Assembly (NCBI RefSeq): GCF_028471905.1
Contig: NZ_CP116902.1
Span: forward strand, 2,454,501-2,518,500
DNA: 64,000 nucleotides
Source: Aneurinibacillus uraniidurans
GTDB taxonomy: Bacteria > Bacillota > Bacilli > Aneurinibacillales > Aneurinibacillaceae
Direction: 5' to 3'
A program made the position numbers and the translations under genes. Shown in pieces: positions 35,051-43,594 of this stretch. Below the pieces are notes generated by a model. The model worked only from the letters and a program-made list of their open reading frames with translations. It had not been told where the DNA came from and searched no databases. Numbering within the stretch: position 1 is the stretch's first letter; every line of letters starts with the position of its first letter.

Positions 35051-35289
35051 GTGAAAATTATCCTTGCTAATGATGAGCAATCTAGCTCCTCTTCCACTTT
35101 GTACGGCAGCGCTGGGATGCTATCATCTCGCCACTATCCATTTTACTTTTACTCCTCCCTACTTTTGATTTACTTATTACGCTGATGCCAAGTATGGATG
35201 GAATTACCCTGTATTGTTTCATTCGCAAGAAATCTCACTGTGGCACTGTTCCAATTGGTAACTACTTAGATAATCCAAAACACCTATAA
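35051..35289 (+). pseudogene. Degenerate response-regulator receiver domain
   Basis: A GTG at 35051 with AAGGAATTCCC upstream opens a frame starting VKIILANDEQSSSSSTLYGS, like the receiver start KIILADDE. That frame stops near 35180. After a frame shift, 35164-35289 reads FDLLITLMPSMDGITLYCFI followed by RKKSHCGTVPIG, the receiver core in which the phospho-acceptor Asp (LLITD) has been deleted. The remains end just before the chemoreceptor gene. No intact copy of it is in the window. It appears to be a recently decayed, transferred two-gene signalling unit. Confidence 0.65.
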
Positions 35290-35312
35290 AGCAAATGATA
35301 GAGGGGAGAAAT

Positions 35313-37070
35313 ACCATGCAAAGTTTGCAAACAAAACTTCTGCTGTTTTTCGGAAGCCTAATCCTGCTCGCTGGCCTGCTGCTTAGTTACATTCTGTACG
35401 CAAGTTCCACGAAACTTGTCCTGTCTTCTGTCGGTACACAAGCTGAAGTTACCGCAGAAAAGGCGCGAGCACTCATTGATACCGACACATTAGTCGCCCT
35501 GACAACGGAAGCACTCAAAAAAACAGACGATGAAGAAAATGCCAAGCGAGTAACCATGCTACCAGGCTATGCTACGATGCGGGAGAAACTGTACGCATAC
35601 AAAGAAATGAATGGACTGAAATACTTATATACGATGGCAGAAGTCAAACCAGGTACATATGCGTACATCGTAGACGGGGCAGCTCCAAATAGTGAAGAAG
35701 TCTCCTTGCCAGGGTTCACGGAAAAAAATGAGTATCCTCAACTAGCTTCTATTTTCGCGACAAAAACAGCGCAGATTGGTGAACTCAACTACGATGAGAA
35801 ATACGGAGCAACGATTACGGCTTATATACCCGTAATGGATAAAGCCGGGCGTATGGTTGGCATTATTGGAGCTGACTTTGATGCGACGGCGATTTATAAA
35901 ATGATGAGCAGCCAGAAAAAACATATGATTCTCATCACCTTCTGTATTCTTTTGCTTGCTCTTATTATCACCTATCTTGCTGCTCGTCTCATTGTTCGCC
36001 CGCTTCGTCTTCTGTCTCACACTGTACAGAAGATTCGTACGGGAGATTTGACCGCACATTTTGTTCATACAAGTAAAGATGAAATCGGGCAGCTTGCCCA
36101 TGCATTCGAGGAAATGGTATCCGATCTGAACACGATGATCGGCGGAATCCATAACAGTTCACGTCAGCTAACTGACGCATCTGGTGAGCTAAATGTAAGT
36201 AAAGAAGCCGCCGTCAATACAAGTGAACGCATGGTGGAACAAGTAGAGCACCTAAAGCACGGTGCCGATGAACAGCTCCACATCATTCAAGATGTCAATC
36301 ATACTGTACGGGCGATCTTTCAAGAAATTGAAAGCATTGCAACTCATTCAGAAAGCGTACACCAGCGTTCTGAGTCTGCTGCAGCTCTCGCCCGTCAGGG
36401 ACATACAGATATTACAGGCGCAGTTGAACAGATGCGAGCCATTCAGACGTTACAAGCATCCCTTGAAGTAGACATTAGTCATCTCGGCCGACGCTCTCAA
36501 GAAATCGATGAAATCGTTGTGACAATCAGTCAAATCGCCGAACAAACGAATCTGCTCGCTCTGAATGCCGCCATTGAGGCCGCACGCGCCGGGGAAGCTG
36601 GCAAAGGGTTTGCTGTCGTTGCGGACGAGGTGCGCAAACTCGCAGAACAGTCTGGTAAAGCTGCTAGCCGCATTACCTATTTGATTGAGGAAATCCAGAC
36701 ACATACGTCACATGTTGTTGAACAGATGAGCACCTCTACTGGACAAATCGACAGCGGAGCTGTTGTAATTGAACGATCCGGCAGCGCCTTCACTGCCATT
36801 CTGGATGCCATTCATATCGTTACACAGCAAATTGAAGAAGTCACTGGATTCACACGTCAACTGGCCGTAAATAGCCGGGCTATTACACACTCGGTTGGCG
36901 ATGTAGAAGCGATCGCCTCTCGTACATCAGCGGCGACAGCTACCTTCGGAATACTGACAGATGAACAGCAGGCAGTCATTGAAGAATTTACTGCGTCCAT
37001 TGATGAGTTAACACAGATGTCACACCGGCTGCATGCCCTGATTGGAAAGTTCAAAGTGGAACAAGAGTAA
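35313..37070 (+). CDS. Methyl-accepting chemotaxis protein
   Basis: The 585-residue transmembrane receptor has TM1 (about 7-27), an extracellular Cache-like sensor domain (about 30-195, with [20 protein letters not shown]), TM2 ([20 protein letters not shown]), a HAMP domain and a cytoplasmic coiled-coil signalling domain. The hairpin tip is [20 protein letters not shown], the CheA/CheW contact region. The start at 35313 has GAGGGGAG upstream. It follows the decayed response regulator and lies opposite to its neighbours. The ligand is unknown. Confidence 0.93.
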   Translation, partial: TMQSLQTKLLLFFGSLILLAGLLLSYILYASSTKLVLSSVGTQAEVTAEKARALIDTDTLVALTTEALKKTDDEENAKRVTMLPGYATMREKLYAYKEMNGLKYLYTMAEVKPGTYAYIVDGAAPNSEEVSLPGFTEKNEYPQLASIFATKTAQIGELNYDEKYGATITAYIPVMDKAGRMVGIIGADFDATAIYKMMSSQKKHMILITFCILLLALIITYLAARLIVRPLRLLSHTVQKIRTGDLTAHFVHTSKDEIGQLAHAFEEMVSDLNTMIGGIHNSSRQLTDASGELNVSKEAAVNTSERMVEQVEHLKHGADEQLHIIQDVNHTVRAIFQEIESIATHSESVHQRSESAAALARQGHTDITGAVEQMRAIQTLQASLEVDISHLGRRSQEIDEIVVTISQIAEQTNLLALNAAIEAARAGEAGKGFAVVADEVRKLAEQSGKAASRITYLIEEIQTHTSHVVEQMSTSTGQIDSGAVVIERSGSAFTAILDAIHIVTQQIEEVTGFTRQLAVNSRAITHSVGDVEAIASRTSAATATFGILTDEQQAVIEEFTASIDELTQMSHRLHALIGKFKVEQE

Positions 37071-37088
37071 AGAAACCAAAGACAAAAT

Positions 37089-37123
37089 AAAGGCTGTCCC
37101 ATGAGATAAGGGACAGCCTTTTT
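37089..37123. terminator. Bidirectional terminator between MCP and aspB
   Basis: AAAGGCTGTCCC-N9-GGGACAGCCTTTTT; A- and T-rich flanks suit both converging genes. Confidence 0.88.
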
Positions 37124-37140
37124 GTCGACGATTGTGATAT

Positions 37141-38319
37141 TTATTCGCCTTCTACGAACTTTTTAATACGAGCCAGGCCTTTTTGAAGCTGTTCAAGCGA
37201 TGTAGCATACGAAATACGAATGTGGTTCGGCGCACCAAAGCCGCTACCTGGAATCAGAGCCACATATTCTTTTGCCAGCAGTGCTTCTGCCCATGCATCT
37301 ACATCTGAATAGCCGCCTTTTTTCATTGCTTCGCTTACGTTTGCAAACAGGTAGAATGCACCCTTCGGCGCCACACAGTGAATGCCCTCAATGTCATTCA
37401 TCAGTTCTACTACTGCTTTGCGGCGCTTGTCGAATTCAACACGCATCATCTCAAGCGCTTCCTGTGAACCTTCGAGTGCTGCAAGTGCACCGTATTGAGC
37501 AAATGTTGTTGGGTTAGATGTACTGTGGCTTGACAGGTTCGTCATCGCTTTAATAAGCTCTTCGTTCCCTGCCGCATAGCCAATTCGCCAGCCTGTCATA
37601 GAGTATGGTTTGGACATACCGTTAATGACAATCGTACGATCATATACTTCTTGTCCAAGGCTTGCGATGCTTACATGTTCAGCACCATCATATACAAGCT
37701 TCTCATAAATTTCATCTGATACGATCAGGATGTCTTTCTCCACACATATATCTGCAAGCGCCTGCAGATCTTCACGGCTGTAGATGCTGCCTGTCGGATT
37801 GCTTGGGGAGTTGATTACAACCGCACGTGTTTTGTCAGTAATCGCATCACGCAGTTGTTGCGGCGTGATTTTGAATTCGTTCTCTTCCGCACCCTCTACG
37901 AATACAGGAACGCCATCCGCAAGTGTAACCATTTCCGGGTAGCTTACCCAGTACGGAATCGGTACGATTACTTCATCACCTGGATCAAGAATCGCTTGGA
38001 ACAAGTTATATAATGCATGCTTCGCACCGTTGCATACAACGATCTGCGATGGCTTATATGTCAGGTTATTATCGCGCTGAAGTTTATCGCAGATTGCCTG
38101 CTTTAATTCCACAATTCCAGACGCTGCTGTGTATTTTGTCAGGCCTTGCTCCATCGCTTTAACAGCCGCATCAATAATATGCTGCGGAGTATTAAAGTCC
38201 GGTTCACCGGCACCAAGACCTACTACATCATAACCCTGGCTTTTCAGTTCTTTCGCTTTTGCCGTGATGGCAAGCGTCTTGGATGGAGTAATCTGCGCTA
38301 CGCGCTGTGCTAACTTCAT
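37141..38319 (-). CDS. aspB: Aspartate aminotransferase, class I
   Basis: The 392-residue PLP enzyme starts MKLAQRVAQITPSKTLAI. Visible motifs include GLGAGEPDFNTPQ, NSPSNPTGSIYS, the PLP lysine in NGMSKPYSMTGWRIGY, and FGAPNHIRISYATS. It transfers amino groups between aspartate and 2-oxoglutarate. The start at 38319 has GAGGAGG upstream; the longer frame from 38340 lacks a site. A tRNA synthetase gene normally next to it (asnS) is absent. Confidence 0.93.
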   Translation of the reverse strand: MKLAQRVAQITPSKTLAITAKAKELKSQGYDVVGLGAGEPDFNTPQHIIDAAVKAMEQGLTKYTAASGIVELKQAICDKLQRDNNLTYKPSQIVVCNGAKHALYNLFQAILDPGDEVIVPIPYWVSYPEMVTLADGVPVFVEGAEENEFKITPQQLRDAITDKTRAVVINSPSNPTGSIYSREDLQALADICVEKDILIVSDEIYEKLVYDGAEHVSIASLGQEVYDRTIVINGMSKPYSMTGWRIGYAAGNEELIKAMTNLSSHSTSNPTTFAQYGALAALEGSQEALEMMRVEFDKRRKAVVELMNDIEGIHCVAPKGAFYLFANVSEAMKKGGYSDVDAWAEALLAKEYVALIPGSGFGAPNHIRISYATSLEQLQKGLARIKKFVEGE

Positions 38320-38400
38320 TACAGGGACCTCCTCAATCAAATCAAAAGTATGTACTATTTTGTAAATTCATAGCTCCTGTTCATTGTACCCTTAATACGT

Positions 38401-38438
38401 AAAAAAAGAAAGAAGCAACCCGAACTGGCTGCTTCTTT
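38401..38438 (-). terminator. Terminator of the FtsH-like gene
   Basis: Minus-strand AAAGAAGCA-N12-TGCTTCTTT followed by CTTTTTTT, just past the stop at 38461. Confidence 0.75.
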
Positions 38439-38460
38439 TTTAACAACATGTATGCTGTTC

Positions 38461-39990
38461 CTATGCCCGTAGCATATGTGAGTCGAGCTCTTCTACATTG
38501 TTTTTCTTCGGCAAGCGGCGGGCTTCTTCCAGCATAGCCCGGAATTCCTCGCCATTGAGCACTTCTTCACGCAATAGATGATCAAGCGCATGCGTAAATA
38601 CCGGGAAATATTCACGAAGCACAGCGCGAGTGCGGTCTAATAGTTCGTTGAGAATCCGCTGACGCTCTTCATGCAACGCTTCCTTGCTCACCATATCAAG
38701 CTTCACAATACCCAGGTCAGACAAGCCGGTATCAATAATTGTATTTGCCAGATGCAGCGCCTGCTCGAAGTCGTTACGTGAGCCGGTACTGCGTCCACCG
38801 TACAGCATCTCTTCCGCAACCGCACCACCAAGTGCGATCATGATCTGCTGTTCAAGGTTTTCAAGCGTATACAAGTAGCGATCCTGCTGCGGGCTCTGGC
38901 GCACATAGCCAAGCGCCTGACCGCGCGGACGCAGTGATACTTGGGACACCGATTTCGGACGAACAACTTCCGATACAATCGCATGCCCTAACTCATGATT
39001 CGCCACACGTTCACGCTCTTCTGCTGTCGATTCACGATCTGTCTGCTCACCCATCATAACTTTGTCAATCGCCTGAGCGAAGTGACGCTGCGTAATATCA
39101 GAACTCTTATCACGGAATGCATAGATAGCCGCTTCATTCGTTACACTCTCCAGCTGCGCACCAGAAAAATTAAACGTATCACGCGCAATCGCTTCAAGAT
39201 CAACATCGTCAGCGAGCGGCTTATTCTTCGTATGAATCTTAAGAATCTGTTTGCGGGCTTTCATATCGGGCAGATCGACGACAATCTGACGATCAAAGCG
39301 GCCCGGACGCAGCAGTGCATCATCGAGCATATCAGCACGGTTTGTGGCCGCAATCATCAAAATACGTGGACTTTCAGACGTCGTAATCCCGTCCATTTCC
39401 GTCAGGAGCTGGTTAAGCGTCTGATCATACTCACGATGCTGATTGCCTTCACGTTTGCCGCCGAGCACATCGATTTCATCAATAAAAATAATCGCGCTAT
39501 CCTGATTATTTTTCTCTGCTTTTTGCTTCGCTTCTTTAAAAAGATCACGAACACGCTGAGCTCCGACCCCGACATACATCTCCACAAACTGTGAACCAGA
39601 TGCAGCCACAAAGGCAGAATTCGTGTAATTCGCTGCTGCTTTGGCCATCAGCGTTTTTCCCGTTCCTGGCGGTCCCGTTAACAGCATGCCTTTGAGCGGG
39701 CGGATGCCGTACTGTTTCAACGAATCTTTATGAATTAGAAAGTCGAGCGCTTCCTTCAATTCCTGCTTGGCACGCTCCTGCCCGCCAATTTCGCCAAACT
39801 GGGTCGTTGTTTGGGGTACTTCTACTGTTTGTTTTTTCTGTGTTAAACTCATCCCGCCTTGTTTAGACAGAAGAAACGCCAAAATACCAAACACAAGCAC
39901 CGCAATGATGAATGGTGCAATGTTCACACCGATAAACACGAGAAACGCCAGAAGGACCGGGATCACACCAATGATTATCTCTTTACCCAT
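38461..39990 (-). CDS. Compact FtsH-like AAA+ zinc metalloprotease
   Basis: The 509-residue protein has two closely spaced N-terminal transmembrane helices (residues 5-41) without the roughly 70-residue extracytoplasmic domain of true FtsH. The AAA domain has Walker A GPPGTGKT (106-113), Walker B IIFIDEID and second region of homology ATNRADMLDDALLRPGRFDR. The protease motif is HELGH (FtsH usually HEAGH), with a third zinc ligand Asp in RSTGSRNDFEQA. It is therefore a paralogue and not the housekeeping FtsH. It overlaps the upstream membrane-protein gene by 8 bp, pointing to a joint function. Confidence 0.88.
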   Translation of the reverse strand: MGKEIIIGVIPVLLAFLVFIGVNIAPFIIAVLVFGILAFLLSKQGGMSLTQKKQTVEVPQTTTQFGEIGGQERAKQELKEALDFLIHKDSLKQYGIRPLKGMLLTGPPGTGKTLMAKAAANYTNSAFVAASGSQFVEMYVGVGAQRVRDLFKEAKQKAEKNNQDSAIIFIDEIDVLGGKREGNQHREYDQTLNQLLTEMDGITTSESPRILMIAATNRADMLDDALLRPGRFDRQIVVDLPDMKARKQILKIHTKNKPLADDVDLEAIARDTFNFSGAQLESVTNEAAIYAFRDKSSDITQRHFAQAIDKVMMGEQTDRESTAEERERVANHELGHAIVSEVVRPKSVSQVSLRPRGQALGYVRQSPQQDRYLYTLENLEQQIMIALGGAVAEEMLYGGRSTGSRNDFEQALHLANTIIDTGLSDLGIVKLDMVSKEALHEERQRILNELLDRTRAVLREYFPVFTHALDHLLREEVLNGEEFRAMLEEARRLPKKNNVEELDSHMLRA

Positions 39991-40507
39991 TATTGCGGAT
40001 CACCTCTTTATAGCGCGGAAGCACCGTATAATATGGATGTTTGCCATCGTTTAAATAAATGTACACATTCTGATCGTCCATATACGAGCTTGCATTTTTC
40101 AGATTGTGCTGTTGTTTCATGGTAGCGAGTACAGATGGAATTCGTGAGTACGTATGCAAGTCCATCGCCTCTGCAATCGAAAACTCATACTGCTGCCATA
40201 CATTCTTCAGTGCATTATTCTCACCGTTCAGTTCAATATCTGCTTTCTTACCGTTCGTTTGTTCTTTTACAACCTTCTGTACTGCTTTATATTGCTCCGC
40301 AAATTTATCAGGGTCACTGAACTTCAGTTCAAGTTTAACCGCATCACGTCCCATTGTGATATGGTCAACCTTCACACCCTTCATGGCGGAGATTTCTTCG
40401 ACAATTGGTTTTTTCACAAACTGATTTTGAAAGATGTACCAGCCACCGAACAAGAGCACACTGCTCACGATAACTGATAAGAATATAGGCATTGCACGAA
40501 ACTTCAT
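39983..40507 (-). CDS. Membrane-anchored hypothetical protein (174 aa)
   Basis: One N-terminal transmembrane helix (FLSVIVSSVLLFGGWYIF) is followed by an extracytoplasmic domain of about 145 residues rich in charged residues (VDHITMGRDAVKLELKFSD). I do not recognise the family. It is not the PepSY protein YpmB, although it occupies the dinG-to-aspB interval where ypmB lies in B. subtilis. The 8-bp overlap with the FtsH-like gene suggests an adaptor or substrate-delivery partner (inference). GAGAGGGGTGG precedes the ATG. Confidence 0.72.
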   Translation of the reverse strand: MKFRAMPIFLSVIVSSVLLFGGWYIFQNQFVKKPIVEEISAMKGVKVDHITMGRDAVKLELKFSDPDKFAEQYKAVQKVVKEQTNGKKADIELNGENNALKNVWQQYEFSIAEAMDLHTYSRIPSVLATMKQQHNLKNASSYMDDQNVYIYLNDGKHPYYTVLPRYKEVIRNNG

Positions 40508-40619
40508 TTCTCCACCCCTCTCTCCAGAAGTGATATATCATTTGTATATCAAACAGTATAGCATACCTGTATCATGCTGGGGAATTATTTTTCCTGCCAA
40601 AAAAGAGAGAGTTTGTGTG

Positions 40620-40880
40620 TTTTGTGGAATGGCGTAACTTTGGTGGGGGAAGGAGAGAAGAGAGAAGCCGTTCGCTCGGGTACGCTTGGCAGGGATGTAT
40701 GGACTGGCCGCTTCAGGAGCCCAGCGAACGTGCCCGCAAAGAAAAGCACAGGATGTTTTTTCATGGAAGGATTGCGGGCAAAGGCTCGTTGGCCGATCTC
40801 CTTCCGCTGGGGGAAAAGCGTACAGACGCTCTCTTGCTTCTCTCTTCTCTCCCTCCCAACAATGTTTCGATTCACAAAAA
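40620..40880 (+). repeat. Long-hairpin repeat, copy 3 (TTTTGTG-type ends)
   Basis: The 261-bp element has ends TTTTGTGGAAT and ATTCACAAAA. The inner left arm is a 23-base pure-purine tract (40645-40667) pairing with a 21-base pure-pyrimidine tract (40837-40857), for example GGAGAGAAGAGAGAAG with CTTCTCTCTTCTCTCC. The core carries GGTACGCTTGGCAGGGATGT, CCGCTTCAGG, GATTGCGGGCAAAGGCTCGTT, CCTTCCGCTGGGG and GCGTACAGACG. It is nearly identical to copy 6 where they overlap. It forms a convergent pair with copy 4. Open frames in several phases are not coding. Confidence 0.88.
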
Positions 40881-40893
40881 CAAAACTTAGAGT

Positions 40894-40910
40894 GTACGGC
40901 AAAGCCGTAC
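40894..40910. other. Small perfect hairpin in the spacer between copies 3 and 4
   Basis: GTACGGC-AAA-GCCGTAC lies in the 63-bp spacer of the convergent repeat pair. It is symmetric in sequence with no T tail beyond TAAAA on one side, so terminator function is doubtful. Confidence 0.4.
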
Positions 40911-40943
40911 TAAAATCAGTGCTTGATGAGTGACGGATGAACT

Positions 40944-41160
40944 GAGCGGAGAAGGGAGGCAGCTCGGAACGCCTGTACGCGCGTTGCTCAGCGGAAGGGT
41001 TCTGGTGCACGGGCTTTTGCCCACAATTCTTCTACGAAATATCTTCATCGCCCTTTTGTGGGCGAGTGCACCGGGGCCCTGGAGCGGACAGTTCATACAT
41101 CCCTGCCAAGCGTACCGAAGTGACAGATGCCTCCCTTCCCCGCTCCTCCACTGCACGTTG
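40944..41160 (-). repeat. Long-hairpin repeat, copy 4 (reverse orientation)
   Basis: Reading on the minus strand, GGAGGAGCGGGGAAGGGAGG opens and CCTCCCTTCTCCGCTC closes the element. The core blocks of copies 1-3 recur: GTCACTTCGGTACGCTTGGC, CCGCTCCAGG, CTCGCCCACAAAAG, GAATTGTGGGCAAAAGC, CCCTTCCGCTGAG and CGTACAGGCG. An inner stem uses GGTGCAC/GTGCACC where other copies use different but still complementary bases. It is convergent with copy 3, 63 bp away. Confidence 0.85.
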
Positions 41161-41343
41161 GACAGATCGATCCATCCCAGCTCTTCAAATGCAAAAAGGA
41201 GCGGCCTCATTCGCCACAGTATGGCTTTTGAGATCGCTCCGTTGTTATGTATGGCAGATTGATGGGGGGAAGATCAGAAAATGCTAAACATACGCCCCTG
41301 CTGCACGGAGATACTAAAGTCAAGCGCAGGAGGAGGTGAGCGT

Positions 41344-41535
41344 GTGCAGCAACCGCACCTTGCGCAGTGGATGAATGAGCTGCCGGAAGACGTACGCAAG
41401 CTGGTAAGTGAACAATGGACGCCGTCCTGGATGATGCTATCGTCGCCATTTCGTAGCGGACGAGAAGATCGTTCGTTTGCCGCTTTCCGCCAGCCAAACC
41501 TTCATGCCTGGGTTACACTTGAAGAACCCGGTTAA
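41344..41535 (+). CDS. Small hypothetical protein (63 aa)
   Basis: From a GTG at 41344, preceded by GGAGGAGGTGA, a 63-residue product is predicted (core WMNELPEDVRKLVSEQWTPS). It is amphipathic with two Trp-rich stretches and has no recognised family. An in-frame ATG at 41281 has no site. A good terminator 43 bp after the stop supports a real transcript. It lies between repeat copy 4 and mtaD (convergent). Confidence 0.5.
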   Translation: MQQPHLAQWMNELPEDVRKLVSEQWTPSWMMLSSPFRSGREDRSFAAFRQPNLHAWVTLEEPG

Positions 41536-41577
41536 GAGCATTTTATTCTGATTTCATTCCCCTACCTACCCGACATT

Positions 41578-41607
41578 CCCTGCCGCACGATTGGGCAGGG
41601 CTTTTTA
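41578..41607 (+). terminator. Terminator after the 63-aa gene
   Basis: CCCTGCC-N9-GGCAGGG followed by CTTTTTATTT on the plus strand. Confidence 0.82.
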
Positions 41608-42903
41608 TTTCTTTTCAAGCGTTGCAAACATGCGATTCGCATTCTCGATTACAGCAGTTTCATCCATGGTCAGACACTGGCCATCCTTCACCACTTGTAC
41701 ACCCTGCACGTATACGTCTTTCACATCGCGTCCGCTGGCCGCATAGACGACGTGAGAGATCGGATCATGCGCTGGCTGGAAAAACACTTGCTTCGAATCG
41801 ATCACAATAAAGTCAGCCTCTTTCCCCACTTCCAGTGAACCGATGCGATCTTCCATAAAGATTGCTTCTGCGCCGCAAATCGTCGCCATGCGCAGCGCCT
41901 CTGTCGCTGGAACAGCTACCGGGTCCTTGCGTACACCTTTGTGCAGGAGTGCTACCATTTTCATTTCTTCAAACAGATCGAGGTTATTGTTGCTTGCTGA
42001 GCTGTCTGTTCCAAGTGATACACAAATGCCTTTTTCAAGCATTTCTGGTACACGGGCTACCCCGCTGCCCAATTTGAGATTGCTGATTGGATTATGGGAT
42101 ACTTTCACATCATATTTCTGCATAATGTCAAGCTCTTCATCCGTCAAATGCACAGCATGCGCAACGAGTGTTGGACGATTGAATACGCCAAGCTTCTCCA
42201 GATGCTCAACTGGACGCGAGCCGTAATCGTTCACATTTTGCTGCACTTCCCATTCTGTTTCAGACATATGAATATGAAGCGGCAGATCAAGTTCATACGC
42301 ACGGGCTACAATGCGTTCAATATAATCTGGCGGGCATGTATACGCCCCATGCGGCGACATCATCGTCGTGATTCGACCACCAGCAGCTCCGTTCCATTTC
42401 GCAGCAAATGCGCTTGCCTCTTCGAGCTTTTGCGTTTGCACATCCGGCGGGCACAGCCCGATTACACCACGGCACAGACGGGCACGCATACCAGATTCGG
42501 CTACAAGCTCAGCAACGGTATCCATATGATCATACATATCAACAAACGTTGTCGTGCCTGTTTTTAGCATTTCTACGATTGACAAGGATGTGCCCCAGCG
42601 TACATGTTCTGCTGTGAACTGCGCTTCGAGCGGCCACATTTTAGTCTCCAGCCATTCTTGCAGCGGCAGATCGTCCGCATAGCCGCGCAGCAGAGACATC
42701 GCTGTATGGCCGTGTGTGTTTACAAGGCCCGGCATAACGATTCGGCCTTTTGCATCGATAACTTCTTCGTAGTCAGACAAATTGTCCGGCGTTGGTCCGA
42801 CGTACGTAATCCGGCCATTCTCAAACGCAATAGCTCCGTCATATACTACGTCATTTTTTTCATTAACCGTCAACACTGTCGCATGAATGATAATTTTTTT
42901 CAT
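41605..42903 (-). CDS. mtaD: 5-methylthioadenosine/S-adenosylhomocysteine deaminase
   Basis: The 432-residue amidohydrolase has metal-binding NTHGH (HxH) after VMPGLV, a later HIHMSETEWE, VAHAVHLTDEE and the catalytic Asp in SLGTDSSASNNN. It deaminates SAH/MTA-type nucleosides to inosyl derivatives in methyl-cycle recycling. The start at 42903 has CAGGAGGA upstream; the longer frame to 42972 overlaps rex. It is 22 bp downstream of rex. Confidence 0.9.
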   Translation of the reverse strand: MKKIIIHATVLTVNEKNDVVYDGAIAFENGRITYVGPTPDNLSDYEEVIDAKGRIVMPGLVNTHGHTAMSLLRGYADDLPLQEWLETKMWPLEAQFTAEHVRWGTSLSIVEMLKTGTTTFVDMYDHMDTVAELVAESGMRARLCRGVIGLCPPDVQTQKLEEASAFAAKWNGAAGGRITTMMSPHGAYTCPPDYIERIVARAYELDLPLHIHMSETEWEVQQNVNDYGSRPVEHLEKLGVFNRPTLVAHAVHLTDEELDIMQKYDVKVSHNPISNLKLGSGVARVPEMLEKGICVSLGTDSSASNNNLDLFEEMKMVALLHKGVRKDPVAVPATEALRMATICGAEAIFMEDRIGSLEVGKEADFIVIDSKQVFFQPAHDPISHVVYAASGRDVKDVYVQGVQVVKDGQCLTMDETAVIENANRMFATLEKK

Positions 42904-42925
42904 AAAGTCCTCCTGTTGTATCTGC

Positions 42926-43543
42926 CTACAAATAATAGGCAAGACTGTGCAGCTCCATCGTGACATCTGCATCGTGCACGCGAACCCCTTCGATCACTCT
43001 AAGGTTTACGGGGGCGAAATTTAGAATGCCAGTTATGCCGCACCGCATCAATTCATCCGCTACGTTCTGTGCAGCTTCTGCTGGCACCGCGATAATGGCG
43101 ATGCGAATGTTCATCTCTTTGACCGTTTCCGGAAGCGTAGATAACGCCTGAATGGTCAGTCCAGCGATTTTTTTACCGACTTTGTTGGGATCGGCATCAA
43201 AAATCGCCGTGATGCGCATGTTATCTTTTAGATAGGCATTATAATTACTAATCGCATGGCCAAGATGACCGGCTCCAATTAGCACGACATTAATTTTTTG
43301 ATCAAGCTTTAGGATGCTTTTAATTTTTTCGATCAGATAATTCACTTCATAGCCGATCCCTTTGCGGCCAAATTCCCCGAAACAGGCAAGATCTTTACGA
43401 ATCTGCGCCGGATTCAAGTCAAGTGCTTCCCCGAGCTGCTGGGAAGAAACCGTTCGTACATGCAGGTCCTGCAAGCTATCTAAATAGCGCAAGTATACGG
43501 GAAGCCGCCGTACGACGGCTTCCGAAATTCTCGGAACTTTCAC
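42926..43543 (-). CDS. rex: Redox-sensing transcriptional repressor Rex
   Basis: The 205-residue protein has an N-terminal winged helix (SSQQLGEALDLNPAQIRKDL) and an NADH-binding Rossmann domain (GAGHLG, 90-95; IFDADPNKVGKKI). It senses NADH/NAD+ and represses anaerobic and respiratory genes when NADH is low. The start is GTG at 43543 with AAGGAGAGG upstream. It follows dinG by 51 bp and precedes mtaD. I found no Rex operator (TTGTGAAN4TTCACAA) in the window. Confidence 0.95.
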   Translation of the reverse strand: MKVPRISEAVVRRLPVYLRYLDSLQDLHVRTVSSQQLGEALDLNPAQIRKDLACFGEFGRKGIGYEVNYLIEKIKSILKLDQKINVVLIGAGHLGHAISNYNAYLKDNMRITAIFDADPNKVGKKIAGLTIQALSTLPETVKEMNIRIAIIAVPAEAAQNVADELMRCGITGILNFAPVNLRVIEGVRVHDADVTMELHSLAYYL

Positions 43544-43594
43544 CTTACGTCCTCTCCTTCTTACCGCGTTCCTTTTCCCTATGTAGTGGCCAGA

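Noticed and set aside
40620-40880. TTTTGTG...CACAAAA ends of copies 3 and 5 as Rex operators
   Set aside because: Rex needs TTGTG and CACAA 8 bp apart; here they are about 250 bp apart, at the ends of the repeat.
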